Assembly (NCBI GenBank): GCA_947596085.1
Contig: CANQEW010000009.1
Coordinates: 1 to 61,865 of the forward strand
Direction of reading: 5' to 3'
Origin: an uncultured Clostridia bacterium
GTDB taxonomy: Bacteria > Bacillota > Clostridia > Christensenellales > Aristaeellaceae
Length of the DNA stretch: 61,865 nucleotides
Shown: piece by piece, positions 8,600 to 16,463 of the stretch
Layout of the letters: each line of letters starts with the position of its first letter
Position numbering within the stretch: the first letter of the stretch is position 1
The notes under the pieces: model-generated
Seen by the model: the letters and a program-made list of their open reading frames with translations, nothing else
What the model was told of the DNA's origin: nothing
The model's database searches: none
Position numbers and translations under genes: made by a program

Positions 8600-8625
8600 G
8601 CGGGCGGCGCATTCGCGCCGCCCGC
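8600..8625 (+). other. GC stem-loop between binding protein and first permease
   Basis: Perfect 11-bp stem GCGGGCGGCGC / GCGCCGCCCGC with an ATTC loop, followed by a moderately T-rich stretch. It could work as a partial terminator or RNA stabiliser, giving more binding protein than permease. Confidence 0.6.
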
Positions 8626-8665
8626 GCTTCATCATTTTCGTCTCCGAATGCAGGGAGGAGTTCTT

Positions 8666-9559
8666 ATGAGAAAAAACAAGGCGCTGATCGTGTGCTTCAT
8701 CGCGCCGACCGTGCTGTGCCTGCTGGCGATGTACGTCTATCCCGTGTGCCGTACGGTGCTCATGAGCTTCTTCCACGTGGAGAGCCTGACGGCGGACGTG
8801 AGCGCATGGTCGTTTAACGGCGTCGAGAACTATGCCAAAATTTTCCACAACGCGGGCTTCCTGATCTCCATGCGAAATTTCCTGCTGATCTGGCTGGTGG
8901 GCGGCGCGATCACGCTGGCGATCTCGCTGCTGATGGCGGTGATCCTCACCTCCGGCATCCGCCTGCAGGGCTTCTTCCGCGCGGCGATCTATCTGCCCAA
9001 CATCGTCAGCGCCGTGGCGCTGGCCACCATGTGGGTGCAGTACATCTTCAATTATGATTACGGCCTGCTCAACAACCTGCTGACCATGCTGGGGCTGGAA
9101 AAGTTCCGCTGGCTCGGCACGGACGCCAAGTTCTGGGCGATGCTGGCGGCTTACATCTTCGGCTCCGTCGGCTACTACATGCTGATCTACATAAGCGGCA
9201 TTGAGGGGATTCCCACCGACCTCTACGAGGCCGCCACCATCGACGGCGCGAAGAAGGTCAAGCAGTTCTTTTCCATCACCCTGCCGCTGCTGAAGGGCAT
9301 CATCAAGACCACCATCACCTTCTGGAGCATCAACGCCACCACCTTCTACCTCTGGTCGAAGTTGTTCTCCCCGGTGCAGACGGAGAGCTCCACCATCGTG
9401 CCGGTGGTGTACCTGTACGACACCGTGTTCGGCGGCAAGGGCGTGGTCACCCGCGACGCCGGCGCGGGCGCGGCGGTGGGCGTGGTGCTCACGCTGATCA
9501 TCATCGCCGTGTATCTGATCACCAGCGTGACGCTCAAGAGCAACGACCTGGAGTATTGA
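8666..9559 (+). CDS. Sugar ABC transporter permease (MalF type)
   Basis: First of two CUT1-type permeases, 297 aa with about six hydrophobic helices. The inner-loop EAA motif is visible as DLYEAATIDGAKKVKQFFSI. ATG 8666 is chosen because AGGGAGGAG sits directly upstream; an earlier in-frame start at 8591 lies inside the intergenic stem-loop region. It pairs with the next permease and uses the preceding receptor. No ATPase is encoded in the locus, so a shared MsmK/MsiK-like ATPase elsewhere is probably used, as in many CUT1 systems. Confidence 0.92.
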   Translation: MRKNKALIVCFIAPTVLCLLAMYVYPVCRTVLMSFFHVESLTADVSAWSFNGVENYAKIFHNAGFLISMRNFLLIWLVGGAITLAISLLMAVILTSGIRLQGFFRAAIYLPNIVSAVALATMWVQYIFNYDYGLLNNLLTMLGLEKFRWLGTDAKFWAMLAAYIFGSVGYYMLIYISGIEGIPTDLYEAATIDGAKKVKQFFSITLPLLKGIIKTTITFWSINATTFYLWSKLFSPVQTESSTIVPVVYLYDTVFGGKGVVTRDAGAGAAVGVVLTLIIIAVYLITSVTLKSNDLEY

Positions 9560-9572
9560 GGGGGTGAAGGCA

Positions 9573-10430
9573 ATGAAGCGAACCCGAAGCAAAATCAATT
9601 GGGGCAGAGAGCTCAGATTCATTCCCGGATACCTCGTCGTGGGCGGCTACGTGGTCTTCACGGCGGTGATGCTGTTCTGGATCCTCGGCGCGAGCTTGTC
9701 CACCGCCCGCGAGATCTTCCAGGGCAAGGTGCTGGAATTCTCCAGCGGCTTTCACTTTGAAAACTATGTCACGGCCTGGCAGGCGCAGAATGTGAGCGTG
9801 TTCTTCGGAAACTCGCTGCTGTACTCGATCACGAGCTGCGCGGGCGTTCTGTTGATCGCGGCCCCCGCGGCATACGTGCTCAACCGCTGGCGCTTCATCG
9901 GCAGCCGGGTCATTCGCTACGGGCTGGTCATCGCGATGAGCGTGCCCGCCATCATGATCATCATGCCGCTCTACACCATGGCGGTCAAGTGGGGCCTCAA
10001 GGGACGGATCCTGCTGATCGTGCTCTACATCTTCCTGCGCGTGCCCTACACGGCGATCTATCTGACCGACTTCTTCGCTACGCTGTCGCGCTCCTACGAG
10101 GAGGCAGCGGCCATCGACGGCTGCAGTCCGTCCAAGACCTTCTGGGTGATCATGCTGCCGCTGATTCAGCCGGCCGTGATCACGGTGACGATCTTCAACT
10201 TCCTGTCCGTCTGGAACGAGTTCTTCATGGCGCTGATCTTCACCAGCAGCGAGTCCATGACCCCCGTGGGCGTGGGACTGCTGCAGCTGGTGAACTCCAT
10301 GAAGTACAGCGGCAATTACGGCGCGCTGTTCGCGGCGGTCATCATCGTGTTCCTGCCCACCTTCATACTGTACCTGTTCATGTCCCGCAGGATCATCTCC
10401 GGCGTCACTGCCGGCGGTATCAAGGGATAA
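9573..10430 (+). CDS. Sugar ABC transporter permease (MalG type)
   Basis: Second CUT1 permease, 285 aa. The EAA loop is present as SYEEAAAIDGCSPSKTFWVI, and the C-terminus RRIISGVTAGGIKG is the standard MalG-type ending. Start ATG 9573 is about eight bases after GAGGGGG. A GTG nine bases earlier is almost fused to that site and is less likely. The gene begins 13 nt after the previous permease stop. Confidence 0.92.
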   Translation: MKRTRSKINWGRELRFIPGYLVVGGYVVFTAVMLFWILGASLSTAREIFQGKVLEFSSGFHFENYVTAWQAQNVSVFFGNSLLYSITSCAGVLLIAAPAAYVLNRWRFIGSRVIRYGLVIAMSVPAIMIIMPLYTMAVKWGLKGRILLIVLYIFLRVPYTAIYLTDFFATLSRSYEEAAAIDGCSPSKTFWVIMLPLIQPAVITVTIFNFLSVWNEFFMALIFTSSESMTPVGVGLLQLVNSMKYSGNYGALFAAVIIVFLPTFILYLFMSRRIISGVTAGGIKG

Positions 10431-10454
10431 TCCTAGCATCGGAGTGATTGACGA

Positions 10455-12635
10455 ATGAGCGACCTGAAGCACGGAAGAGTCACCATCCCCACCGATCTGG
10501 ACGTGGTGCGCGAGACCCTCGAGGTGCTCGACAAATTGGGCGCGGATGCCATCCGCGACTGCGACGGCACCGAGTTTCCCGCCGAACTGCGAAACACCGG
10601 CGCGAAGGTGTATGCCACCTACTACACCACCCGCAAGGACAACGCCTGGGCGAAGGCGAATCCCGACGAGGTGCAGCAGTGCTACATCATGACGGGCTTT
10701 CACACCGCGTCCGGCGGCGCGCTGTCCATTCCGCTGATGAAGGGCATAAGCCCCGAACTGATGCGCGTCAACGACGTGGACGACGTCGCGCGCTGGTGGG
10801 AGGTCATGGATCGCACGGCCGGTGCTCCCGTGCCGCCCACCTGCTGGCGCTGGGACGCCGGAAGCGGCTGCGTGGTGCTCGATCATCCAACTCCCTGGCA
10901 TGAGTACACGGTCAGCTTCCTGGCCTATCTGATCTGGGACCCCGTGCACATGTACAATGCCGTGGTGAACGATTGGAAGGATGTGGAGCACCAGCTCACC
11001 TTCGACGTGCGCCAGCCCAAGACGCATGCGCACAGCCTGGAGCGCCTGCGCAAATTCGTCGAGGCGCACCCCTACGTGGACGTGATTCGCTACACCACGT
11101 TCTTCCATCAGTTCACGCTGGTGTTTGACGAGCTGCGGCGGGAGAAGTACGTGGATTGGTACGGGTACTCCGCCAGCGTCAGCCCCCACATTCTCACACA
11201 GTTTGAGCGGGAGGTTGGCTATCCGTTCCGCCCGGAATACATCATCGATCAGGGCTACTACAACAACCAATACCGTGTACCCAGCCGCGAGTACAGGGAC
11301 TTCTTGGCGTTCCAGCGCCGGGAGGTGGCGAAGCTCGCGAAGGAGATGGTCGATCTGACCCACGAGCTCGGCCGCGAGGCGATGATGTTCCTGGGCGACC
11401 ACTGGATCGGCACGGAGCCCTTCATGGACGAGTTCAAGTCCATCGGCCTGGACGCGGTGGTGGGCAGCGTGGGCAACGGTTCGACGCTGCGGCTGATCAG
11501 CGACATCGAGGGCGTGCAGTACACCGAGGGGCGCTTTCTGCCCTACTTCTTTCCCGACACCTTCCACGAGGGCGGCGATCCCGTGCGCGAGGCCCGGGAG
11601 AACTGGATCACGGCCCGCCGGGCGATCCTGCGCAAGCCCGTCGACCGCATCGGCTACGGCGGCTATCTGAAGCTCGCGCTGGAGGCCCCCGGTTTCATCG
11701 ACTACATTCAGTCCGTCTGCGACGAGTTCCGTGAGCTCTATGAGAACGTGCATGGTGCCGAGCCCTACTGCGCCAAGACGGTGACGGTGCTCAACTGCTG
11801 GGGCCGGATGCGCGCCTGGGGCTGCCACATGGTGCACCACGCGCTCTACTACAAGCCCAACTACTCCTACGCGGGCGTGATCGAGGCGCTCTCCGGCGCA
11901 CCCTTCGACGTGCGCTTCATCAGCTTCGACGACGTAAAGGCCGATCCGTCGATCCTCGACGGCATCGACGTGCTTCTGAACATCGGCGACGGCGACACCG
12001 CCCACACCGGCGGTGCGGTCTGGGAGGACGCGGAGATCGCATCGGCGATTCGCGGCTTCATCCACCGCGGCGGAGGGTTCATCGGCGTGGGCGAGCCCTC
12101 GGGTCACTCCTACCAGGGGCGCTACCTGCAGCTCGCGTCCGCGCTGGGCGTGGAGAAGGAGACGGGCTTCACGCTGGGCTACGACAAGTACAACTGGGAC
12201 GAGCATCCCGACCACTTCATCCTCGAGGACTGTACGCATCCCGTGGACTTCGGCGAGGGCAAGCGGTACATCTACGCGCTGGAGGGCGCGCAGGTGCTCG
12301 TACAGCGCGACAGGGAGGTGCAAATGGCCGTCAACGAGTACGGACATGGCCGCTGCGTGTACCTGACCGGCCTGCCCTACTCCTTTGAGAATGCGCGCGT
12401 GCTGCATCGGGCGATCCTGTGGGCCGCGCATGCGGAGGGCGAGCTGCGCCGCTGGTTCAGTTCCAATTTCAACGTGGAAGTTCACGCCTACGTGCAAAAC
12501 GGCAAGTATTGCGCGGTGAACAATACCTTTGAACCGCAGACGACGACCATCTACGAGGGCAATGGAGAGAGCTTTGAATTAAAGCTCGAACCGAACGAGA
12601 TCGACTGGTTTGAAATTCAGGCGGAGCGAGAGTGA
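10455..12635 (+). CDS. lnpA: 1,3-beta-galactosyl-N-acetylhexosamine phosphorylase (GH112)
   Basis: GH112 phosphorylase: cleaves Gal-beta1,3-GlcNAc or Gal-beta1,3-GalNAc with phosphate to give galactose 1-phosphate and the free N-acetylhexosamine in the cytosol. The 726-aa length is typical. It opens with GRVTIPTDLDVVRETLEVL, followed by GADAIRDCDGTEFP. The motif GDHWIGTEP, with Asp about residue 315, matches the family catalytic acid (Asp313 in the Bifidobacterium enzyme, from family knowledge). A glutamine-amidotransferase-like domain (DVLLNIGDGDTAHTGG) and a C-terminal beta domain follow. It sits last in the transporter operon. The alternative GH112 activity, on galactosyl-1,4-rhamnose, cannot be excluded. 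No N-acetylhexosamine kinase gene is nearby. Confidence 0.9.
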   Translation: MSDLKHGRVTIPTDLDVVRETLEVLDKLGADAIRDCDGTEFPAELRNTGAKVYATYYTTRKDNAWAKANPDEVQQCYIMTGFHTASGGALSIPLMKGISPELMRVNDVDDVARWWEVMDRTAGAPVPPTCWRWDAGSGCVVLDHPTPWHEYTVSFLAYLIWDPVHMYNAVVNDWKDVEHQLTFDVRQPKTHAHSLERLRKFVEAHPYVDVIRYTTFFHQFTLVFDELRREKYVDWYGYSASVSPHILTQFEREVGYPFRPEYIIDQGYYNNQYRVPSREYRDFLAFQRREVAKLAKEMVDLTHELGREAMMFLGDHWIGTEPFMDEFKSIGLDAVVGSVGNGSTLRLISDIEGVQYTEGRFLPYFFPDTFHEGGDPVREARENWITARRAILRKPVDRIGYGGYLKLALEAPGFIDYIQSVCDEFRELYENVHGAEPYCAKTVTVLNCWGRMRAWGCHMVHHALYYKPNYSYAGVIEALSGAPFDVRFISFDDVKADPSILDGIDVLLNIGDGDTAHTGGAVWEDAEIASAIRGFIHRGGGFIGVGEPSGHSYQGRYLQLASALGVEKETGFTLGYDKYNWDEHPDHFILEDCTHPVDFGEGKRYIYALEGAQVLVQRDREVQMAVNEYGHGRCVYLTGLPYSFENARVLHRAILWAAHAEGELRRWFSSNFNVEVHAYVQNGKYCAVNNTFEPQTTTIYEGNGESFELKLEPNEIDWFEIQAERE

Positions 12636-12705
12636 ATCGCCAAAAGGGCGCTTTTGCTCCGCTCCGCCGCGAAAGGTCCGCGCGTTTGAAAGGCGACATA
12701 AAGCA

Positions 12706-12740
12706 CGGGAACCGGCAAGAATCCATCTTGCCGGTTCCCG
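12706..12740. terminator. Bidirectional intrinsic terminator
   Basis: Perfect 15-bp stem CGGGAACCGGCAAGA / TCTTGCCGGTTCCCG with loop ATCCA, then TTT. It separates the GH112 operon from the converging yebC gene. Confidence 0.8.
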
Positions 12741-12759
12741 TTTGGCAGCGCGCCGCGGA

Positions 12760-13515
12760 TTACTCCTCTTCCTCTTCCTCTTCCTCGGGAAGCTCCGCGT
12801 CGTGATAGACGGCCTGCGTGTCGTCGTAGTCCTCCAGCCAGTCGATCAGCTTGCGCACCTTGGCCACGCTCTCCTCGTCGGACAGCTCCGTGGTGGTGGT
12901 GGGCACCATCTCGCGCTCGGCGGAGAGGAATACGCAGCCCGCCTCCTCCAGCTTGTCGCGCACCTCGGAGAAGTCGTTGGGATCGGTATAGATCACGGCC
13001 GCGTCCTCGCCCATCTCCACGTCGTCCGCGCCGCAGTCCAGCGCGAGCATCGTCAGCTCGTCCTCGTCCATGCCCTTGGAGTTGTCGATTTCGATCACGC
13101 CCTTGCGCTCAAACTTCCAGGACACGCAGCCGCTCGCGCCCAGCGTGCCGCCGCACTTGTCGAAGATGTGGCGCACCTCGCTGGCGGTGCGGTTGAGGTT
13201 GTCGGTCACGATCTCCACGATCACGGCCACGCCGCAGGGGGCGTATCCCTCGTAGGTGATCTCCTTATAGTTGCTGGCATCGCCCTCGCCCGCCGCCTTT
13301 TTGATGGAGCGCATGATGTTGTCGTTGGGCATGTTGGCGGCCTTGGCCTTCGCCACCACGTCCTTCAATTTGCTGTTCAGGTTGGGATCGGCGCTGCCGC
13401 CGGTCTTGACCGCGATCACGATCTCGCGGCCGATCTTCGTGAAGATCTTGCCCTTCGCGGCGTCCGTCTTTGCCTTCTTATTCTTGATGGTCGACCATTT
13501 GTTATGTCCCGACAT
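12760..13515 (-). CDS. yebC: YebC/PmpR-family protein
   Basis: Member of the YebC family, described as a DNA-binding regulator and, in some bacteria, as a factor for translation of proline-rich stretches. 251 aa, usual length. The hallmark start MSGHNKWSTIKNKKAKTDA is present, then IGREIVIAVKTGG and ANMPNDNIMRSIKKAAGEG. The C-terminus ends in a run of eight glutamates, longer than typical. GGGAGGG precedes the ATG. Its promoter overlaps that of divergent recX. Confidence 0.95.
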   Translation of the reverse strand: MSGHNKWSTIKNKKAKTDAAKGKIFTKIGREIVIAVKTGGSADPNLNSKLKDVVAKAKAANMPNDNIMRSIKKAAGEGDASNYKEITYEGYAPCGVAVIVEIVTDNLNRTASEVRHIFDKCGGTLGASGCVSWKFERKGVIEIDNSKGMDEDELTMLALDCGADDVEMGEDAAVIYTDPNDFSEVRDKLEEAGCVFLSAEREMVPTTTTELSDEESVAKVRKLIDWLEDYDDTQAVYHDAELPEEEEEEEE

Positions 13516-13549
13516 GGACTTTCCCTCCCAGTTTCAACACTTATATTAT

Positions 13550-13579
13550 ATCATACCACATTTCACTGGCATTCGTCAA
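13550..13579 (-). promoter_or_regulatory. Promoter of yebC
   Basis: Minus strand TTGACG (13579-13574), 18-nt spacer, TATGAT (13555-13550); an overlapping TATAAT lies just downstream. It is intertwined with the recX -10 on the other strand. Confidence 0.55.
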
Positions 13580-13589
13580 GAAAATGCTG

Positions 13590-13595
13590 TATAAT
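13590..13595 (+). promoter_or_regulatory. -10 element of recX
   Basis: Exact TATAAT on the plus strand, 30 nt before the recX start. No good -35 is visible 16-18 nt upstream (best TGGCAT), so this promoter may be weak or activator-dependent. Confidence 0.45.
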
Positions 13596-13624
13596 GAAGG
13601 TAAAGAAGATGGGAGGCGGCTAAA

Positions 13625-14254
13625 ATGGCTGTGGTGAGCGGAATCCGGGAGGTTCGCGGGCTCGTGGAGCTTTCGCTGGACGGCGTGGCCTGGCTGCGCG
13701 TGCGCAAGAAGCACTTCGCGATGCGCCCGCTCGCCGAGGGAGAGGCCGTCGATCCGGAGGCTTACGTCGATTCCCTCGCCGCCGTCCAGGCCGCCGACTG
13801 CTACGAGGCGGCGCTCACGATGCTCGACCGCGCGGCGCATTCCGGCGGCGACCTGCAGGCCAAGCTCGCGCGCGCGGGCTACGTGTCCCCCGCCGCCGAG
13901 GCGGCTGTGGCGCGCCTGCGGGAGAACCGCCTGATCGACGACCGCAGGTTCGCCGAGCGCATCGCCCAGTCTCAGCAGGCCAAGCCCGTGGGCGCCTACG
14001 CCGTCCGCCGCAAGATGCGCGCCAGGCGCCTCTCCGAGGAGGACATCGACGCCGCCATGGAGGGCTTCGACGACGAGCAGCAGCGTGTCGCCTGCCGCGC
14101 CGCCGCGGACAAGCTCTGGCGCAAGTATTCGGAGCTCCCCGCCCGCGAGGGCAGGGCCAAGCTCTCCCAGGCGCTCGCCCGGCGCGGCTTCGGCTGGGAC
14201 GCGATCCGAAGCGTCGTGGAGGAAATCGCCACGGACATTGAGGAATGGGAATGA
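13625..14254 (+). CDS. recX: Regulatory protein RecX
   Basis: Modulator of RecA filaments in recombination and DNA repair, 209 aa. Three-helix RecX repeats are visible: CYEAALTMLDRAAHSGGDL, then AVARLRENRLIDDRRFAERI (the most conserved RecX segment) and a final ALARRGFGWDAIRSVVEEI. The ATG follows GGGAGGCGGC. Not adjacent to recA. Monocistronic, with a hairpin after the stop. Confidence 0.9.
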   Translation: MAVVSGIREVRGLVELSLDGVAWLRVRKKHFAMRPLAEGEAVDPEAYVDSLAAVQAADCYEAALTMLDRAAHSGGDLQAKLARAGYVSPAAEAAVARLRENRLIDDRRFAERIAQSQQAKPVGAYAVRRKMRARRLSEEDIDAAMEGFDDEQQRVACRAAADKLWRKYSELPAREGRAKLSQALARRGFGWDAIRSVVEEIATDIEEWE

Positions 14255-14259
14255 GAGAC

Positions 14260-14279
14260 GGGGAGGCGGATGCCTCCCC
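14260..14279. terminator. Hairpin terminator after recX
   Basis: Perfect 8-bp stem GGGGAGGC / GCCTCCCC with a GGAT loop, between converging recX and the AbrB-like gene. No strong T-tract, so its efficiency is doubtful. Confidence 0.45.
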
Positions 14280-14299
14280 AGTTCTCAATGATATTCCCG

Positions 14300-14767
14300 T
14301 CAGTAGGTCTCGATTTCGCCCGGATACGCGCGCGAGCGCTCCACAAGCGGGCCCCTCGCGCCCATCGTGAAGGCAATGTCGCTGCTTCGGATGCACAACA
14401 GCGTCGCGCCGGGAAGCAAATCCAAAAAATCCAGCATTCCCGGGATCAATTGGAGGATTCCTTCCCTGGAGACCGGCACCCAGCAGTAGGCGCGGCCCTT
14501 GTAGCGGACGAATTCTCCGGCTGGGATGCGGCAATCCCGCAGCGCCGGGTTTTCCGTCAGTATGTGTCCCAGCTTGGATGGCTCCAGCAGACCCCGCCGG
14601 GTTACGCAAAAGCCGCCGGTAGACTTGCTGCCGGTGAACAGGTAAATCCTTCCCTCCGATGCGGCATCGTACTCCGCGACCGCCTGCGGCGGAATGCGTA
14701 CGGTGAGGTCGTCGCGGATTCGTGATTTTCCGAAGATAAACTTGCCGCCCTTGGTCATCTGTGGCAT
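14300..14767 (-). CDS. AbrB/SpoVT-like small protein, function unknown
   Basis: 155 aa, not assigned to a named protein. The N-terminal 50 residues resemble a swapped-hairpin AbrB-type DNA-binding domain (SRIRDDLTVRIPPQAVAEYD, then a GRIYLFTGSKSTGGF turn). The rest has conserved-looking PGMLDFLDLLPGATLLCIR, which is a beta-rich rather than a helix-turn-helix pattern. It starts 45 nt after thyX on the same strand, with a purine-rich GGGGAGGGGG upstream, so it is likely cotranscribed with thyX. A link to thymidylate supply is unproven. Confidence 0.65.
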   Translation of the reverse strand: MPQMTKGGKFIFGKSRIRDDLTVRIPPQAVAEYDAASEGRIYLFTGSKSTGGFCVTRRGLLEPSKLGHILTENPALRDCRIPAGEFVRYKGRAYCWVPVSREGILQLIPGMLDFLDLLPGATLLCIRSSDIAFTMGARGPLVERSRAYPGEIETY

Positions 14768-14812
14768 GGACGGAGATACCCCCTCCCCGATGCGTTCATA
14801 AAATTCGTTACG

Positions 14813-16141
14813 TCATCCCTCGAACCACTTCTCATCCGCGATGCGCACCGGGTGGCCGCAGCTCATCCTGCCCTCGGGGCACTTGCCCGTCACGGCGCAG
14901 GTCGGGCCGTAGAATTGGAACAGCGGCCGGGCCTCGGTTTCGTTGAGCCTGCGCACCATCTCCCGCGCGATGCCGCGGATCTCCCACTGCGCGCGGTTGC
15001 AGCAGCGCAGCTTGGCAAAGTGCAGAAGCTCCCGGGCGTTCAGGGAGATCAGCAGGCTCGTGGTGTGGCCGGCCATCGCGAAGTAGGCGAGCTCCGCGTC
15101 CGTCGCGCCCATTTCCCGCGCGCGTGCCGCCGCACCGGCCTGCGCGGCGAACGCCTCCTCATAGAGCCTCTGCGCCTCGGGATTCGCCGCGACCGTCTCC
15201 GGCAGCACATAGTCGCCCGCCGACAGCGCATACAGCTCGTGGCGAAGCAGGAGCGAAAGCATTCGGTGGCGCGTGAAGTGGGTCACGCAGGCCAGCGACG
15301 CGCCGTCGATGCGGAAGGCATAATTGAGCAGCTCCAGCTCGCGCGGCCGGGCGTCGCCCAACAGAGTGCGAAGATCGTCCTCCTCAAAGCGGCCCGAGAA
15401 GCGCGTCGCGGCGCGCAGCAGCCGCATCGGCTCGACCGGCGCGCTCACGATTTCCACAGACGGTTTCACCGCGCTCCCGGTGTGAATCGGGATCTCGCAT
15501 TCTTCAAGCCGCTCGGCGGGCGCGCACTTGAGCTCCGCATCGATCACGCCGGGATACAGCGCGTCGAACTGTTCCCTGAGCTGCTCGCCCAGCATTCGAA
15601 TCTCCGCCCAGGCGCTCCCCCGCCCCGCCAGCATGGCCGCGATCATGTGGATCAGCTCGCGGGCGTTCAGCGTCATATAGAAATTGCTGCGGAAGCCGTA
15701 GGGCAGCACGAAGCGCGCGTCCTCCCTGGGCACGCCCAGCGCCAGCAGCCGGTCATACGCTCGGAACAATTCCTCGCAGCGCGCCTCGTACAGCGCCCGC
15801 GCCCCGGGCTCCATGCCCTCCGGCACCACGTAGCCCGCGCCGGAGAAGTCCACGTAGCGCCGCGACTTCACCGTGAACGACGCCAGGCGGAATTCGATGC
15901 AGAACTGCTCCACCAGCACGCTCACGCCGTCAAGGGCCAGGGCGAAGTTCTGGTGCTCGATCACGGACTTGTGCCCCGAGGAGAGCACCTTGCCGATCAG
16001 CTTCAGGTCCCTTTCCCGCGAGCCGCTCCCTTCATAGATTTCCAGCGCGCCGCCCTGCTGGGTGGAGATGCGCGCCGCCGATGCCGCCACGCGCAGCGCG
16101 TCCTCGTTCTTCAGAAGTATTTTCGCGGTTCCCTTGCGCAT
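14813..16141 (-). CDS. thyX: FAD-dependent thymidylate synthase, tandem two-domain form
   Basis: Makes dTMP from dUMP with methylene-tetrahydrofolate and FAD. The 442-aa protein is about twice the usual ThyX length and holds two ThyX-like units. Unit 1 (about 1-200) has GHKSVIEHQNFALAL and EFRLASFTVKSRRY (83-96): the RHR residues are changed to EFR, but the S-x4-S-x-RY part remains. Unit 2 (about 235-442) keeps RHRMLS (291-296) and NARELLHFAKLRCCNRAQWE, but the following motif is altered to LLLRHELY. The degenerations look complementary. Start ATG 16141 follows GGAGGG; an upstream extension to 16216 has no ribosome site and would include the promoter. Confidence 0.85.
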   Translation of the reverse strand: MRKGTAKILLKNEDALRVAASAARISTQQGGALEIYEGSGSRERDLKLIGKVLSSGHKSVIEHQNFALALDGVSVLVEQFCIEFRLASFTVKSRRYVDFSGAGYVVPEGMEPGARALYEARCEELFRAYDRLLALGVPREDARFVLPYGFRSNFYMTLNARELIHMIAAMLAGRGSAWAEIRMLGEQLREQFDALYPGVIDAELKCAPAERLEECEIPIHTGSAVKPSVEIVSAPVEPMRLLRAATRFSGRFEEDDLRTLLGDARPRELELLNYAFRIDGASLACVTHFTRHRMLSLLLRHELYALSAGDYVLPETVAANPEAQRLYEEAFAAQAGAAARAREMGATDAELAYFAMAGHTTSLLISLNARELLHFAKLRCCNRAQWEIRGIAREMVRRLNETEARPLFQFYGPTCAVTGKCPEGRMSCGHPVRIADEKWFEG

Positions 16142-16168
16142 TTCTTCACCCTCCGAGCTTTTTTTGCC

Positions 16169-16197
16169 ATTATAACACAGCAACGGAAAACCGACAA
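16169..16197 (-). promoter_or_regulatory. Promoter of thyX
   Basis: Minus strand TTGTCG (16197-16192), 17-nt spacer, TATAAT (16174-16169). The leader is about 20 nt. Between this and the nrdD control region (16198-16392) I see no gene or clear signal. Confidence 0.7.
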
Positions 16198-16392
16198 GTG
16201 GAGCAATAAATAACACGCGCTGTCACAACCTACCGCGGTCGGTTGAAATTATGACTGCAATATGACTACTGACAGTCTCCTTTGTCTAAATCCGAACGCA
16301 TTTTGAAAAGTTTTGGGCTTATCTATTGATGGAAGTTTTGGAGTATTACAGAATTATGTTGCCATCCTTAAATCTGACGCACATGCCTGAAT

Positions 16393-16440
16393 GCACAATA
16401 TGTTGTATTGACTTTTGGGTATATACACAATATAATGTGT
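16393..16440 (+). promoter_or_regulatory. Two NrdR-box-like palindromes at the nrdD promoter
   Basis: Box 1 GCACAATATGTTGTAT (16393-16408) and box 2 ACACAATATAATGTGT (16425-16440) both fit the NrdR consensus acaCwAtATaTwGtgt with few deviations. They start 32 bp apart, about three helical turns, the usual spacing for paired NrdR boxes. Box 2 covers the -10, box 1 abuts the -35, so NrdR binding would block transcription when dATP is high. Confidence 0.8.
16408..16436 (+). promoter_or_regulatory. Promoter of nrdD
   Basis: TTGACT (16408-16413), 17-nt spacer, TATAAT (16431-16436). Transcription near 16443 leaves about 20 nt before the ATG, so an ORF extension upstream of 16464 is not translated. 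Confidence 0.85.
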
Positions 16441-16463
16441 TTGCAGATAGAAAGGAGCGCAAC

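Noticed and set aside
9534..12497. 987-aa open frame antisense to the second permease and the GH112 gene
   Set aside because: It is a mirror of GC-rich codons in the opposite strand, full of His/Asp/Arg/Ala with no domain, and lies wholly over confidently assigned genes.
16201..16392. Riboswitch upstream of nrdD
   Set aside because: No cobalamin or other known riboswitch core was recognisable, and the promoter lies downstream of this stretch, leaving a leader of only about 20 nt.
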